This document shows positions 24,126-32,278 of a stretch of 64,000 bases of DNA, piece after piece; position 1 is the stretch's first letter, and every line of letters starts with the position of its first letter. The notes below the pieces were generated by a model. That model ran no database searches, was not told the DNA's origin, and saw only the letters and a program-made list of their open reading frames with translations. The position numbers and the translations under genes were made by a program. This DNA is from Collinsella sp. An307 (GTDB lineage Bacteria; Actinomycetota; Coriobacteriia; Coriobacteriales; Coriobacteriaceae), in NCBI RefSeq assembly GCF_002161805.1, contig NZ_NFIP01000011.1, positions 1-64,000 on the forward strand, written 5' to 3'.

Positions 24126-25783
24126 TGGCTGGTCTTGATGGTTTCGGCCTGCATGAGCTGGTCTGGGAGTCCTGCGATGACGTGTTTGCGGGCGCCTTGG
24201 TTGCCTCTCCCGCCGATGCGGAGGGGCGCGGCATCGCTCTTTCGGTGAGGCGGGACGGTGAGGCGGTCGACCTTTCGGGCGCGAGTGTGTACCTGTTGTG
24301 GCGTCATCGTGCGACGCGCGAGCGAGGGTGCGAGCCGTTCGATGAGGTTGACGCTGAGGTGGGCGCGTTCTCAGTGTTCTATCCTGCCGCCATGGCGTGT
24401 GCTGAGGGCTCTGTCGACTGCCAGGTGATGGTGTCTCTTCCCGATGGGGGAGCAATCTCGACGCGTGCGTTCGAGGTGCGCGTGGAGCAGGTGCTTGTGG
24501 GCGGCGCTGAGTCCGAGGACGGGTTCTCGCTCTTTCTTGACGCGATACAGAAGTATGAGAACGCCGATGCGCTCATTGCCGAGGCTGTCACCAAGGCGCA
24601 GGAGGCGGTTGCGACGGCCGAGGGCGCGGTGGCAACGGCGGAGCAGGCGGTCGAGGCTGCTGCTGGTGCCTCTGGTGCCGTTGCCGCGGCGAACGCAGCT
24701 GCGACGGCTGCGACACAGGCAAAGGAGGAGCTGCTGGCGGCTGCCCAGCGGGGTGACTTTGATGGGGTGGATGGAATGCCTGGCCCTGCGGGTGCCAACG
24801 GGAAGGACGGGGCTCCGGGCGTCGACGGCAAGGACGGTGCCGATGGCGCTCCTGGTGCTGACGGGAAGGACGGCGTCGACGGAGTGAGCCCGACCGCCAC
24901 GGTGACGCAGACCGAGGCGGGCGCGGTGGTGACCGTGACCGACGCCAGCGGCACGACCACGGCCACGCTCCTCCATGGCGCGAAAGGGGACAAGGGCGAT
25001 GCCGGCGAGCGCGGCGAGAAGGGCGATGCCTTTACGTACGCTGACTTCACCTCAGAGCAGCTGGCGGCGCTCAAGGGGCCGAAGGGTGACAAGATGACGC
25101 TCGATGATCTCACCGAGGAGGAGATCGAGGAGCTGCGTGGCGAGAAGGGCGAAAAGGGGGACCCGTTCCTCTACACAGACTTCACCGCCGAGCAGTTGGA
25201 GGCGCTTCGCGGGCCGCAGGGCGTGCAGGGGCCGCCCGGCGCCGACGGCAGCGACGGCGCGCCTGGGGCTGACGGCGTGGGCTGCACGCACTCGTGGGCG
25301 GGCTCGGTGCTCACCGTCACGAGCGGGAGCGGCACGAGCTCCGCCGACCTGCGCGGCCCCAAGGGCGACGCGTTCACGTTCGATGACTTCACGGCCGAGC
25401 AGCTCGAGGGGCTGCGCGGCGAGGACGGGGCCGACGGGCAGGACGGAGCCCCCGGGGCTGATGGGCAGGACGGCGCTCCCGGCGCCGACGGCCAGGACGG
25501 GGCTGACGCCGAAATCACGGGAGCCACCGCCACGGTGGACGCCTCCACGGGCACGCCCTCCGTGACCGTGACGCTCGGCGGCACCCCCGGGGCGCGCACG
25601 TTCGCCTTCGCCTTCTCAGGCCTCAAGGGCGAGGCCGGCGAGCAGGGGCCGCAGGGCGCGCCCGGGCAGGACGGCGAGGACGGGGCACCGGGGGCGACGC
25701 CCGACCTCTCGGCCTACGCGACCAAGGAGTACGTGGCGCAGCAAATCGCGGCGCTGGACGACCTGAGCGGGGTGGAGTTCTGA
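24125..25783 (+). CDS. Tail fibre / baseplate protein with collagen-like repeats
   Basis: A 552-aa fibre. Residues 1 to about 125 resemble a BppU-type baseplate-attachment domain ('[24 protein letters not shown]'). A heptad-rich alanine coiled coil (about 150-205) follows. Then come several Gly-X-Y blocks (about 216-258, 287-310, 370-385, 438-462, 518-538) of the [10 protein letters not shown] type, which would fold as a collagen triple helix. Between them is a repeated 'DFTxEQLxxLxG' segment (four copies). It ends with the same 21-residue tail as the Tal-like protein. It is a trimeric spacer or receptor-binding fibre on the tail tip. Confidence 0.85.
   Translation: MAGLDGFGLHELVWESCDDVFAGALVASPADAEGRGIALSVRRDGEAVDLSGASVYLLWRHRATRERGCEPFDEVDAEVGAFSVFYPAAMACAEGSVDCQVMVSLPDGGAISTRAFEVRVEQVLVGGAESEDGFSLFLDAIQKYENADALIAEAVTKAQEAVATAEGAVATAEQAVEAAAGASGAVAAANAAATAATQAKEELLAAAQRGDFDGVDGMPGPAGANGKDGAPGVDGKDGADGAPGADGKDGVDGVSPTATVTQTEAGAVVTVTDASGTTTATLLHGAKGDKGDAGERGEKGDAFTYADFTSEQLAALKGPKGDKMTLDDLTEEEIEELRGEKGEKGDPFLYTDFTAEQLEALRGPQGVQGPPGADGSDGAPGADGVGCTHSWAGSVLTVTSGSGTSSADLRGPKGDAFTFDDFTAEQLEGLRGEDGADGQDGAPGADGQDGAPGADGQDGADAEITGATATVDASTGTPSVTVTLGGTPGARTFAFAFSGLKGEAGEQGPQGAPGQDGEDGAPGATPDLSAYATKEYVAQQIAALDDLSGVEF
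25718..25783 (+). repeat. Duplicated C-terminal module, copy 2 (collagen-like fibre)
   Basis: Partner of the module at 24,060-24,125, encoding '[18 protein letters not shown]' plus three residues. In both proteins it is the extreme C-terminus, which suggests a shared trimerisation or docking tag for the next protein of the tip. Confidence 0.85.
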
Positions 25784-27168
25784 TGGCCGTGGGAACGATC
25801 CAGAAGGGCGTGCTCACCGACATCGCCAACGCGATCCGCACGCAGAACGGAGGGACTGCGACCTACCTGCCCTCCGAGATGGCGGTGGCGGTGCTCGCGC
25901 TCGACGGAACCAAGACCGGGACGCCCTACCAGGCGCCCGCGACGTCCGGAACGGGCGTGGTATCGGACTCCGTCTTCGACGCCATCGCCGACGCGATCCG
26001 CGCGCAGAACGGGCTCACGGAGACGTACACGCCGGGCGAGATGGCGCCGGCGATCCTTGCACTCTCGTGGGACGTGGGAGTGAAGATCCGGGCACTCCTG
26101 CTCGCGGACGGCACGCTCGAGTTCAACTACCGCGACGGGCGCTCATCCGACGTGCCGGGAGCCGTTATCCTCGAGGCGTGGGAGGTGGACCCTGCCGGCT
26201 ACTCGTCCGCTGGCTCGAGGCCCTGGAGCGACGACAAGCTCTCCGTCACGCGCGCCGTCATCAACGAGGACATGGAGGAGAGCGGCCTCGAGAGCGCCGC
26301 CTACCTCTTCCACGGTTGCGAGAACCTCGTGGAGGTCACGGGCTTCGGCCACCTCGTCACGGTGACCAACATGAACCAGATGTTCGTGAGCTGCGGCTCG
26401 CTGGAGACGATACGTGCCGACAACTTCTACGCGCACGTCGAGAGCGGGACCCTCATGTTCAGCGGCTGCGGGCGCCTCGTCGGGGAGAGGGGCTACGTCC
26501 CGGAGCGGACGGACGACCACCTGAACCTGCACTTCGAGACGACCGGCGTGCTGACCCACACGGACGGGTCCGAGGACGAGCGCGAGTGGTTCCGCTGCTT
26601 CCTCTACGGTGACGGCGAGCTCGTGCTGACCGCCGCGACCGAGCCGGAGGACGGGCGGGCGCTCGTGTCGTCGGGTCACCTGTGCGCGAACGCTCGGTAC
26701 AACTCGGTGGGATACCAGCCCTGGTACGACCACCGGCACGACGTGGAGACGGTGACCGCCGCGGCGGACATGGCGACCTACGACCACGTGAACACGAACT
26801 ACTGGTTCTACGGGCACCAGGCCATCACCGAGGTGACCGGCATGGGGAACCTCCACGGCGTCCGGGAGATGCAGCACACCTTCAACAGCTGCGAGGGGCT
26901 CACCGAGATCGACCTCTCCGGGCTCGACGCGTCGTCTCTGGAGGACCTGACGTACACCTTCGGCGGGTGCTCGGCGCTCGTGACAATCTGGGTAGATTCG
27001 GACTGGGCGCTGCCCGCGTCCGGCGTCTCCGGCTTCCAGACGTTCTACCAGTGCACGTCGCTCGTGGGTGGGGCGGGCACGACCTACGCGAGCTCGCGCG
27101 CGGGCTACCAGTACATGAGGATCGACGGCGCGGGTGGTGCGGGGTACCTCACTGCGAAGGGCTCCTAA
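25783..27168 (+). CDS. Tail-tip protein with BspA-like (DUF285) surface-protein repeats
   Basis: A 461-aa protein at the end of the late operon. The N-terminus has two tandem repeats of about 36 residues ('LTDIANAIRTQNGG...YLPSEMA' and 'FDAIADAIRAQNGL...YTPGEMA') typical of phage fibre attachment segments. The rest has 'LFHGCENLVEVTGFGHL', 'MNQMFVSCGSLETI' and 'MQHTFNSCEGLTEIDLSGLDA', the pattern of BspA/DUF285 leucine-rich surface proteins of gut bacteria. It probably forms the receptor-binding tip. It starts at TGATGG directly after the fibre. Confidence 0.75.
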   Translation: MAVGTIQKGVLTDIANAIRTQNGGTATYLPSEMAVAVLALDGTKTGTPYQAPATSGTGVVSDSVFDAIADAIRAQNGLTETYTPGEMAPAILALSWDVGVKIRALLLADGTLEFNYRDGRSSDVPGAVILEAWEVDPAGYSSAGSRPWSDDKLSVTRAVINEDMEESGLESAAYLFHGCENLVEVTGFGHLVTVTNMNQMFVSCGSLETIRADNFYAHVESGTLMFSGCGRLVGERGYVPERTDDHLNLHFETTGVLTHTDGSEDEREWFRCFLYGDGELVLTAATEPEDGRALVSSGHLCANARYNSVGYQPWYDHRHDVETVTAAADMATYDHVNTNYWFYGHQAITEVTGMGNLHGVREMQHTFNSCEGLTEIDLSGLDASSLEDLTYTFGGCSALVTIWVDSDWALPASGVSGFQTFYQCTSLVGGAGTTYASSRAGYQYMRIDGAGGAGYLTAKGS

Positions 27169-27189
27169 AAGGCACCCCTCCGGCGTACG

Positions 27190-27218
27190 TGGCAGGACAT
27201 CCGTGCAGAATCTATAAT
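27190..27218 (+). promoter_or_regulatory. Promoter of the two-gene cargo module
   Basis: A perfect TATAAT (27,213-27,218) lies in an AT-rich stretch after the last tail gene; the -35 at 17 bp (TGGCAG) is poor. A TTAGGGGG Shine-Dalgarno and ATG 27,253 follow. It implies that the module is transcribed apart from the late operon, probably in the lysogen. Confidence 0.6.
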
Positions 27219-27252
27219 CTTTGTATTAATCCTTCGCTTCTTAGGGGGCGCG

Positions 27253-27888
27253 ATGTTCGGTATCCCAGAGCCCGAGACCATTGTCATCGTGGAAGCCGAT
27301 GGGCGCGGCAAATACTCGAAGCTGCTTCACAACCTCGTGGGTACCGCCGACGATAAGGATCGTGATCACGTTGTCGGCCCAGTTGACGGGTCGATTCGCA
27401 CCGTCATTTACAACGAGCGGCTCTTCAACGACAACCCGCTCACGTCCGACCAGAAGGTCGTGTTCGTCGGGGACCCTGGCTTTGCTCGTGACTACATTGA
27501 GGCCCTCAATGCCCAGTCGACTGACAGGATCGAGGGTGGCGGCGTCCATATCCTCGTCAGTGGAAAGCAGGCTTCCATCGCCGTCGATTCAGGTCCTGGG
27601 ACTCGCGAGCAGTATTGGGATTTTCTTGCTTTCGCTCGGTCATACGGCCAAGACTTCCCCGACCTTCTCGCCGACTTCCACGTGGCGGACACTGACTCGA
27701 AGGACGGTCCCAACAACCCACTTGAGGTCATCGGGGGCTTCTTCGAGGGAATCGGCGGCTTTATCAAACATGGAGTTGACGACCTCACCATCTTTGCCAC
27801 AAAAGGTGCTGAGATCGAGGATCAGAAGTACCAGTTCGCTGTCAAGCTTTTCTACACCGAGAAGATGCGTGGTTTCGCGGAGGCGTGA
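27253..27888 (+). CDS. Unknown soluble protein, first gene of cargo module
   Basis: A 211-aa protein that I do not recognise. Strand-helix patterns such as 'ETIVIVEADGRGKYSKLL', 'QKVVFVGDPGFARDYIEAL' and 'VHILVSGKQASIAV' suggest an alpha/beta Rossmann-like fold. No signal peptide or membrane segment is evident, apart from a glycine/phenylalanine-rich stretch 'EVIGGFFEGIGGFIKHGVDD'. It has its own promoter and is followed after 1 nt by a larger gene with membrane-type segments, so the two probably act together. The place, between the last tail gene and attR, is where prophages carry accessory (moron) genes, often defence. Confidence 0.75.
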   Translation: MFGIPEPETIVIVEADGRGKYSKLLHNLVGTADDKDRDHVVGPVDGSIRTVIYNERLFNDNPLTSDQKVVFVGDPGFARDYIEALNAQSTDRIEGGGVHILVSGKQASIAVDSGPGTREQYWDFLAFARSYGQDFPDLLADFHVADTDSKDGPNNPLEVIGGFFEGIGGFIKHGVDDLTIFATKGAEIEDQKYQFAVKLFYTEKMRGFAEA

Positions 27889-27889
27889 G

Positions 27890-29422
27890 ATGGATGACTT
27901 CGAACGCGGCTACGATTTCGTTCTCAGACAGGGCGGCGGCCATCTTGGCGCGGAGGTTGGCGTCAACTACATTCGCGACGTCCAGGCGGCAATAGACGAG
28001 CTTTACCGTCGGATGAACGCATACGACTACTATCAGGCAACAAAGCCGGCCCAGGAGTCCCTCAAGGGATTCCTCGCTGAGGAGTATGCCGCTGGGACGG
28101 CGAACATCGACGCCGCCGTCAAGGGAAGCGATGTGAGATTCGAGGTTCTTCACTCGCACGACCTCGGCTCGGTCGATGTTGCGGGACCTGGCTCTGCATA
28201 CCAACTTAAGGTCTACGAAAGCCCCTATCAGACTGTCAGGACGCTCGGTACCACTCTTTTCGACCGGTACAAGGCATCAGCCGATTCAGCGAGACTAAGC
28301 TTCAATGAGTGGGCGACGCTCAAGGGAAGGGCCGGCGCAAGCCCCTCCGACCTTCTCTACGAAGGACAGTTTGGTCTCGTTGCTCCCGATAAGCTCGAAG
28401 ACTGTCGGCAGGAGGCCTTCAAGCTTCTCGCAAGGAGCAAGGCGCTCGGCAAGGATGCTGAGGTGCAGAGGTGGGAGAAGGTTGCCGACGGACTCGTAGA
28501 CCGCGTGAGAGGTAAAGGCGGCGTCGAGGGGAAGGCGCTGACAGTAGACGAGGCGCGAAAGAAGGCCATCGAGGTGAGCAGTGGCAATCACCTAGATTCT
28601 ATGGACGACGGCATGACTCCGGCCCAGCTCGTCGAGGCCCAGCACCTGCTGAGACAGTCTCTCAAGGCGGGCGCAACAGCTGCCGCTGTCTCTGCCGCCT
28701 TAAAAGTTGCCCCGGAGATCTATCGTGCCATAGACAAGCTTGTTACCGAGGGAGAGCTGACAGAGGAGGACATCCGCACCATCGGTGCCGCCACTTTAGA
28801 CGGGGGAACAACGGGCTTTATCAACGGTTCGGCATCTGCGGCAATCACCGCCGCCGCTGCGAAGGGCATGTTCGGACAGGGAATCATGAGAGCGGCGAGC
28901 AGGTCCATGGGGCCAGCAGTTATCGGGACACTTGTCGTACTTACCGTCGAAACGTGCAGGGATGCATTCCTCGTCGCGAACGGACAGAAGACCCAAAAGG
29001 AGCTCATGGACGGATTCACACAGGGTGCATTCGTCTCTGCAATCTCTTTGGTCGGCGCCGGGGTAGCATCCGTTGTCTCGGGTGGCGCTGCCATCCCCAT
29101 GCTCATTGGCTCTCTTGTCGGGTCTGCTGCGGGCGGTCTCGCGTTCTCCCCGGCGAAGTCTCTCGTGCTGAGTCTTGCCAACGAGTCTGGGTTCACCTTC
29201 TTTGGGCTGGTTCGGCAGAGCTACGAGCTACCCGAGGGGACAAAGGACAGATTGGGAATCAAGAAGGCCTCGGTGAAAAGTGCCAACTTGGCTAGCGCAG
29301 ATGTCCGTCTTGGAAGAACCCGGACAGCCTCTGTTAAGCGCGCCTCCCCCCATACCATCAGCATCAGCTACGACAGGCGAGGAATCGTAGGCGTGGACAA
29401 GATAGGCTATATGCCAAGCTAA
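27890..29422 (+). CDS. Unknown protein with Gly/Ala-rich membrane-type segments, second gene of cargo module
   Basis: A 510-aa protein. The N-terminal 130 residues contain 'KGSDVRFEVLHSHDLGSVDV' and 'SAYQLKVYESPYQT', which hint at a mixed alpha/beta domain. The middle is helical. From about 260 there are long Ala/Gly-rich hydrophobic stretches ('SASAAITAAAAKGMFG' about 310, 'VIGTLVVLTV' about 344, 'AISLVGAGVASVVSGG' and 'LIGSLVGSAAGGLAF' about 382-420) that could insert in a membrane. It ends 'YDRRGIVGVDKIGYMPS'. From memory, similar uncharacterised proteins with this ending occur in gut Firmicutes; I could not check. A sensor/membrane-effector pair is one reading. ATG 27,890 follows the upstream TGA by 1 nt. 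Confidence 0.75.
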   Translation: MDDFERGYDFVLRQGGGHLGAEVGVNYIRDVQAAIDELYRRMNAYDYYQATKPAQESLKGFLAEEYAAGTANIDAAVKGSDVRFEVLHSHDLGSVDVAGPGSAYQLKVYESPYQTVRTLGTTLFDRYKASADSARLSFNEWATLKGRAGASPSDLLYEGQFGLVAPDKLEDCRQEAFKLLARSKALGKDAEVQRWEKVADGLVDRVRGKGGVEGKALTVDEARKKAIEVSSGNHLDSMDDGMTPAQLVEAQHLLRQSLKAGATAAAVSAALKVAPEIYRAIDKLVTEGELTEEDIRTIGAATLDGGTTGFINGSASAAITAAAAKGMFGQGIMRAASRSMGPAVIGTLVVLTVETCRDAFLVANGQKTQKELMDGFTQGAFVSAISLVGAGVASVVSGGAAIPMLIGSLVGSAAGGLAFSPAKSLVLSLANESGFTFFGLVRQSYELPEGTKDRLGIKKASVKSANLASADVRLGRTRTASVKRASPHTISISYDRRGIVGVDKIGYMPS

Positions 29423-29541
29423 TGCCGTCGCTATCCCCTCTGTGGTATGAGGTATACGTTTTCGACGCGAACTGAGATCTCCATTTTTCTTCGATTTGAC
29501 CGCTGTTCATGGGGGCCATTGTCTCCCACATTCATTAAGAA

Positions 29542-29575
29542 GCCCCGCGATTTCATATTCGCGGGGCATGCTGTC
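29542..29575. terminator. Bidirectional terminator
   Basis: GCCCCGCGA (29,542-29,550) and TCGCGGGGC (29,559-29,567) enclose an 8-nt loop. The hairpin is followed by ATGCTGTCTTTT rightward and TTCTTAAT leftward. It separates the rightward cargo module from the convergent gene at 29,590. Confidence 0.85.
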
Positions 29576-29589
29576 TTTTCTTATTCGCT

Positions 29590-29895
29590 TCAGATTGTCG
29601 GGAACTCCCTGTGCACCGGACCATCCATGAGCATCCGGTACCACCAGTCGCGGTCCTTGCAGCCGCTGGCTCCCAGCATGTCGAGCAGCTGGGTCTGCTC
29701 GAGCTCTCCGAGCATTGCGAAGTGCTCTCGCATGCTGTCTTCCAGAGCGACCTTGCTTCGAATCATGTCTCCGAGAATCTCCTTGAGCTCTTCGAGCGTA
29801 AAGCTTTGCGGTGAGATTTCAACGAGCTCAGCGCGGAAGTGGGAGTAGTCCTCGAGCTCGCAAATGGCTTCAATGTCTGCTGCGCTGTAGTTCAT
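29590..29895 (-). CDS. Small hypothetical protein near attR
   Basis: A 101-aa, acidic, helical protein ('MNYSAADIEAICELEDYSHF') with a good GGAGG before ATG 29,895; the longer ORF continues into the tRNA fragment and is not credible. I see no known domain. It lies between the bidirectional terminator and attR, converging on the cargo module, and so is another accessory gene of the element. The aspartate/glutamate-rich helices would fit an inhibitor or adaptor, but nothing is proven. Confidence 0.7.
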   Translation of the reverse strand: MNYSAADIEAICELEDYSHFRAELVEISPQSFTLEELKEILGDMIRSKVALEDSMREHFAMLGELEQTQLLDMLGASGCKDRDWWYRMLMDGPVHREFPTI

Positions 29896-29940
29896 GGTGG
29901 CCTCCTTCGATCTGACCATTGCGTCGGCCTGGTTGCGGAC

Positions 29941-30003
29941 GGGACACAACCGGGACACAACAGCGACCGGAACTCCGTTTTCGTCAGGTTCCGTCAGTCG
30001 CTG
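29941..30003. other. Candidate integrase arm sites and inverted repeat (right end)
   Basis: GGGACACAAC is repeated at 29,941-29,950 and 29,952-29,961. An inverted repeat follows: CAGCGAC (29,961-29,967) with GTCGCTG (29,997-30,003), and inner GGAAC/GTTCC. The GGACACA core matches the site inside the end of int. It lies 75-137 bp from the attachment core, as for arm-type sites. Confidence 0.5.
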
Positions 30004-30077
30004 TTCATCGCTGCAAAAGACCTGCTCAGACGCTCTTTTGTATAGGTCTGTTGTCCTCAGTCGACGCTGTGGGATAA

Positions 30078-30131
30078 CCCTCTCAAGGCGGAGATCACCA
30101 GTTCGAATCTGGTACGGGCTACCAACGATTT
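30078..30131 (+). repeat. attR: 54-bp copy of the 3' part of tRNA-Glu
   Basis: Identical to 30,608-30,661 from the anticodon loop of tRNA-Glu through its CCA end and 7 bases beyond. The 5' half of the tRNA is missing here, as left by integration into a tRNA gene. The intact attL copy must be left of base 1 because the integrase lies at the window start. The intact tRNA-Glu at 30,578 is a second, neighbouring copy. Confidence 0.85.
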
Positions 30132-30135
30132 TACG

Positions 30136-30158
30136 AGGCTCCTCCGGGAGCCTTTTTT
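30136..30158 (+). terminator. tRNA-type terminator at attR
   Basis: AGGCTCC and GGAGCCT form a short hairpin followed by TTTTT. Nearly the same terminator follows the intact tRNA-Glu at 30,666, so it belonged to the tRNA gene interrupted by the element. Confidence 0.8.
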
Positions 30159-30212
30159 CATGTCGCGAGGAGCTTCCCGACCCATGAAGAAGCGCCGTGC
30201 GCGGGCGCTTCC

Positions 30213-30361
30213 GAGCGGAATTGCAGTTATTCAACAATCTACGTGAACTCCTTGCAGCAGACGCTTCTGCTGGATGCTCGAATCGTGGGGAAACGAGGCG
30301 TCGTTCGTACGGTCTACTTTGAAGGTACGGGACAGATTATTGAATAACTGATATTCCGCTC
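30213..30361. mobile_element. 149-bp element with 28-bp terminal inverted repeats (MITE-like)
   Basis: The left end (30,213-30,240, starting GAGCGGAAT) and right end (30,334-30,361, ending ATTCCGCTC) are inverted copies matching at 25 of 28 positions. The 93 bp between encode nothing. Size and ends fit a MITE or a stable extragenic hairpin. I see no obvious target-site duplication. It lies between attR and the tRNA promoter. Confidence 0.55.
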
Positions 30362-30422
30362 GCGCATCGTATTGCTCGCAAGGGTTGCGAGGCTGCAGCC
30401 AGAAAAAATCGCAATTGGGGGC

Positions 30423-30451
30423 TTGCGTCATCCGGCGCGGTGCCGTATTAT
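30423..30451 (+). promoter_or_regulatory. Promoter of the tRNA-Gln/tRNA-Glu operon
   Basis: TTGCGT (30,423-30,428) and TATTAT (30,446-30,451) are separated by exactly 17 bp. The position is 44 bp upstream of tRNA-Gln. Confidence 0.75.
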
Positions 30452-30494
30452 TTCTACTTGCGCAAGCGGCAACGCGAGCGTGCGAATGAACCAT

Positions 30495-30568
30495 TGGGAT
30501 GTCGTCTAATGGCAGGACAGCGGATTCTGGTTCCGTCAATGGGGGTTCGACTCCCTCCATCCCAGCCA
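30495..30568 (+). tRNA. tRNA-Gln (anticodon CTG)
   Basis: Acceptor TGGGATG pairs with CATCCCA. The anticodon loop TTCTGGT lies between GCGGA and TCCGT, and the T-arm has GGTTCGACTCC. CCA is encoded. Reads CAG codons. Confidence 0.95.
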
Positions 30569-30577
30569 TTCGTTTAT

Positions 30578-30654
30578 GGCCCGTTCGTCTAGCGGTTTAG
30601 GACGCCGCCCTCTCAAGGCGGAGATCACCAGTTCGAATCTGGTACGGGCTACCA
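30578..30654 (+). tRNA. tRNA-Glu (anticodon CTC)
   Basis: Acceptor GGCCCGT pairs with ACGGGCT (first pair G-U). The anticodon loop CTCTCAA lies between CCGCC and GGCGG, and the T-arm is ACCAG-TTCGAAT-CTGGT. CCA is encoded. Its 3' half is duplicated at attR. It is transcribed with tRNA-Gln, 9 bp upstream. Confidence 0.95.
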
Positions 30655-30665
30655 ACGATTTCTCG

Positions 30666-30688
30666 AGGCTCCTTTGGGAGCCTTTTTT
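30666..30688 (+). terminator. Terminator of the tRNA operon
   Basis: AGGCTCC-TTTG-GGAGCCT followed by TTTTT, directly after tRNA-Glu. Confidence 0.85.
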
Positions 30689-30815
30689 CATGCGTGCTTT
30701 AGGAGTTTTGAGCCGCCCGCCGAATGGGGGTCGGACGAGCCGGAACGTACGCTAAACTAGGTGTGTTACACGTGTCGGAACATTCGAGCCATCGATTGCC
30801 TTATAGGGGAGCGCC

Positions 30816-32252
30816 ATGTCGGATTCCTCCAAGCACAACCCGCCCGTTGGCACGGTCGATGCGGCGCCCGCTGGCGGCGACGACCACAAGGGCGCGCGCC
30901 GCGGCGCCATCTTCATTGGATTCGTTCTTATCTGCTACATCATCTTCCTGGTGGTGACAGGTCAGGTGGCCGAGTTTTGGGCCGCCATGCAAAACGTCCA
31001 GATCCCCTGGCTCGTGGTCGCCTGCATCTGCATGGCGCTCTACATGCTCTTTGGCGTGGCCGCCTACGCCATCGCCGTCTGGCTCGACCCCAACTCGCCC
31101 GTCGGCATCCGCGACCTCATTTCTGTCGAGATGAGCGGTATCTTCTTCGGTAACCTCACACCCATGATGGTCGGCTCCTCGCCGGCGCAGATCTACCGCC
31201 TCACCAAGTGCGGCATGAACGTGGGCGAGGCCGGCGCCACGCAGTTCACCCGTTTCCTTGTCTACCAGTTTGGCCTCGTGGCGTGGGGCGCAATCCTGCT
31301 TATCGCCAAGATGCCGTTCTTTGCCGAGAAATACGGCGATATCACGCTTCTGTGCGTGTTCAGCTTCGGCGGCCACGCGGTGCTGCTGCTCGCGATCGTT
31401 GCCATCTGCCTCATGCCCAACACGGTCGTAAGACTTGGCCGCTGGGCGCTTTCGATTCTCGCGCGTCTCGGCCTTGCCACGAGCAAGATCGACGGCTGGC
31501 GCGAGTTCCTCGACACTGAGGTCCACGCATTCTCCGATAAGTTCAAGATCTCGATGGCTCACGGCAGCTCGATGCTCCTCACCGTGGTCATCACGATGAT
31601 TCAGCTCGCGTTCTTCTATCTCGTGCCGTACTTCCTCATGCTCTCGTTTGGCCATCACGACGTGGACTTCTTCTCCGTTATGGCCGCCTCGGCCTTCGTG
31701 CAGCTGCTCTCCTCCGCGGTGCCGCTGCCCGGCGGCACGGGCGGTGCCGAGGGCGGCTTCGCGCTCTTCCTCGGCCACTTCTACGGCTCTGCCGCAACGG
31801 CTGGCTACCTGCTTTGGCGGCTTATCACCTTTATCGCGCCCACGATCATCGCCGCTCCCATGCTCGGCCTCAAGAGCGCCCACCGTGCAACCATCCACGA
31901 GCGCTGGGCGCGCTTCAGCGGTCGTTTTGCACCGGTGTCCGCCAAGAAGGACGGCAAGGCACCGCGTGTGGCGCATGCGCCCGAGCAGCATAAGCATCAC
32001 CATCACACAGGCGCGCAGGCGACGCTCGTTGCCGAGCCGCAGGCGACGGCAGGCTCGTCTGCCGCAACTGGCGCCGGCGCATCGCGCGCAACGGAGGCTC
32101 CTGCTAAGAAGGCGACGCGCTCCAAAGCCAAGCGCTCCCAAGCCGCTTCCAAGCCGCGCGTGCGCCGCACGGCGGAGGGCATCACCGTCACTGCAGCGCC
32201 CCGCCGCAAGAAGAAGCCGCGCTCGGCGTCCAAGGCTACTCCTTCCGAGTAA
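30816..32252 (+). CDS. YbhN/UPF0104-family flippase-like membrane protein
   Basis: A 478-aa protein with about eight hydrophobic segments, of the lysylphosphatidylglycerol synthase transmembrane-region type. The conserved 'SGIFFGNLTPMMVGSSPAQIYRLTKCGM' and 'SSAVPLPGGTGGAEGGFALFLG' motifs identify the family, thought to move lipids or lipid-linked precursors. The first 30 residues are hydrophilic. The C-terminal 100 residues are a disordered Ala/Lys/Arg-rich tail containing a short His cluster ('HKHHHH'). It has no MprF synthetase domain, so it is not an aminoacyl-lipid synthase. A terminator follows. Confidence 0.85.
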   Translation: MSDSSKHNPPVGTVDAAPAGGDDHKGARRGAIFIGFVLICYIIFLVVTGQVAEFWAAMQNVQIPWLVVACICMALYMLFGVAAYAIAVWLDPNSPVGIRDLISVEMSGIFFGNLTPMMVGSSPAQIYRLTKCGMNVGEAGATQFTRFLVYQFGLVAWGAILLIAKMPFFAEKYGDITLLCVFSFGGHAVLLLAIVAICLMPNTVVRLGRWALSILARLGLATSKIDGWREFLDTEVHAFSDKFKISMAHGSSMLLTVVITMIQLAFFYLVPYFLMLSFGHHDVDFFSVMAASAFVQLLSSAVPLPGGTGGAEGGFALFLGHFYGSAATAGYLLWRLITFIAPTIIAAPMLGLKSAHRATIHERWARFSGRFAPVSAKKDGKAPRVAHAPEQHKHHHHTGAQATLVAEPQATAGSSAATGAGASRATEAPAKKATRSKAKRSQAASKPRVRRTAEGITVTAAPRRKKKPRSASKATPSE

Positions 32253-32278
32253 CGCCGCCCGAGCAGTGCGCAATGCCA

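Noticed and set aside
22398-24455. 685-codon minus-strand frame opposite the Dit, Tal and fibre genes
   Set aside because: Shadow of three coupled phage genes; the composition is not protein-like.
24770-25700. Regular short repeats suggesting a CRISPR array or tandem DNA repeat
   Set aside because: The repeat is the Gly-X-Y codon pattern of an intact open frame; there are no constant repeats with unique spacers.
30078-30124. Second tRNA-Glu gene
   Set aside because: Only the part from the anticodon loop to the CCA end is present; the acceptor 5' strand and D-arm are missing, so it is an attachment-site remnant.
29896-30237. N-terminal extension of the small minus-strand gene and other frames over the tRNA fragment
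   Set aside because: Translations such as YQIRTGDLRLERV are antisense tRNA sequence; the good GGAGG-ATG at 29,895 gives the real start.
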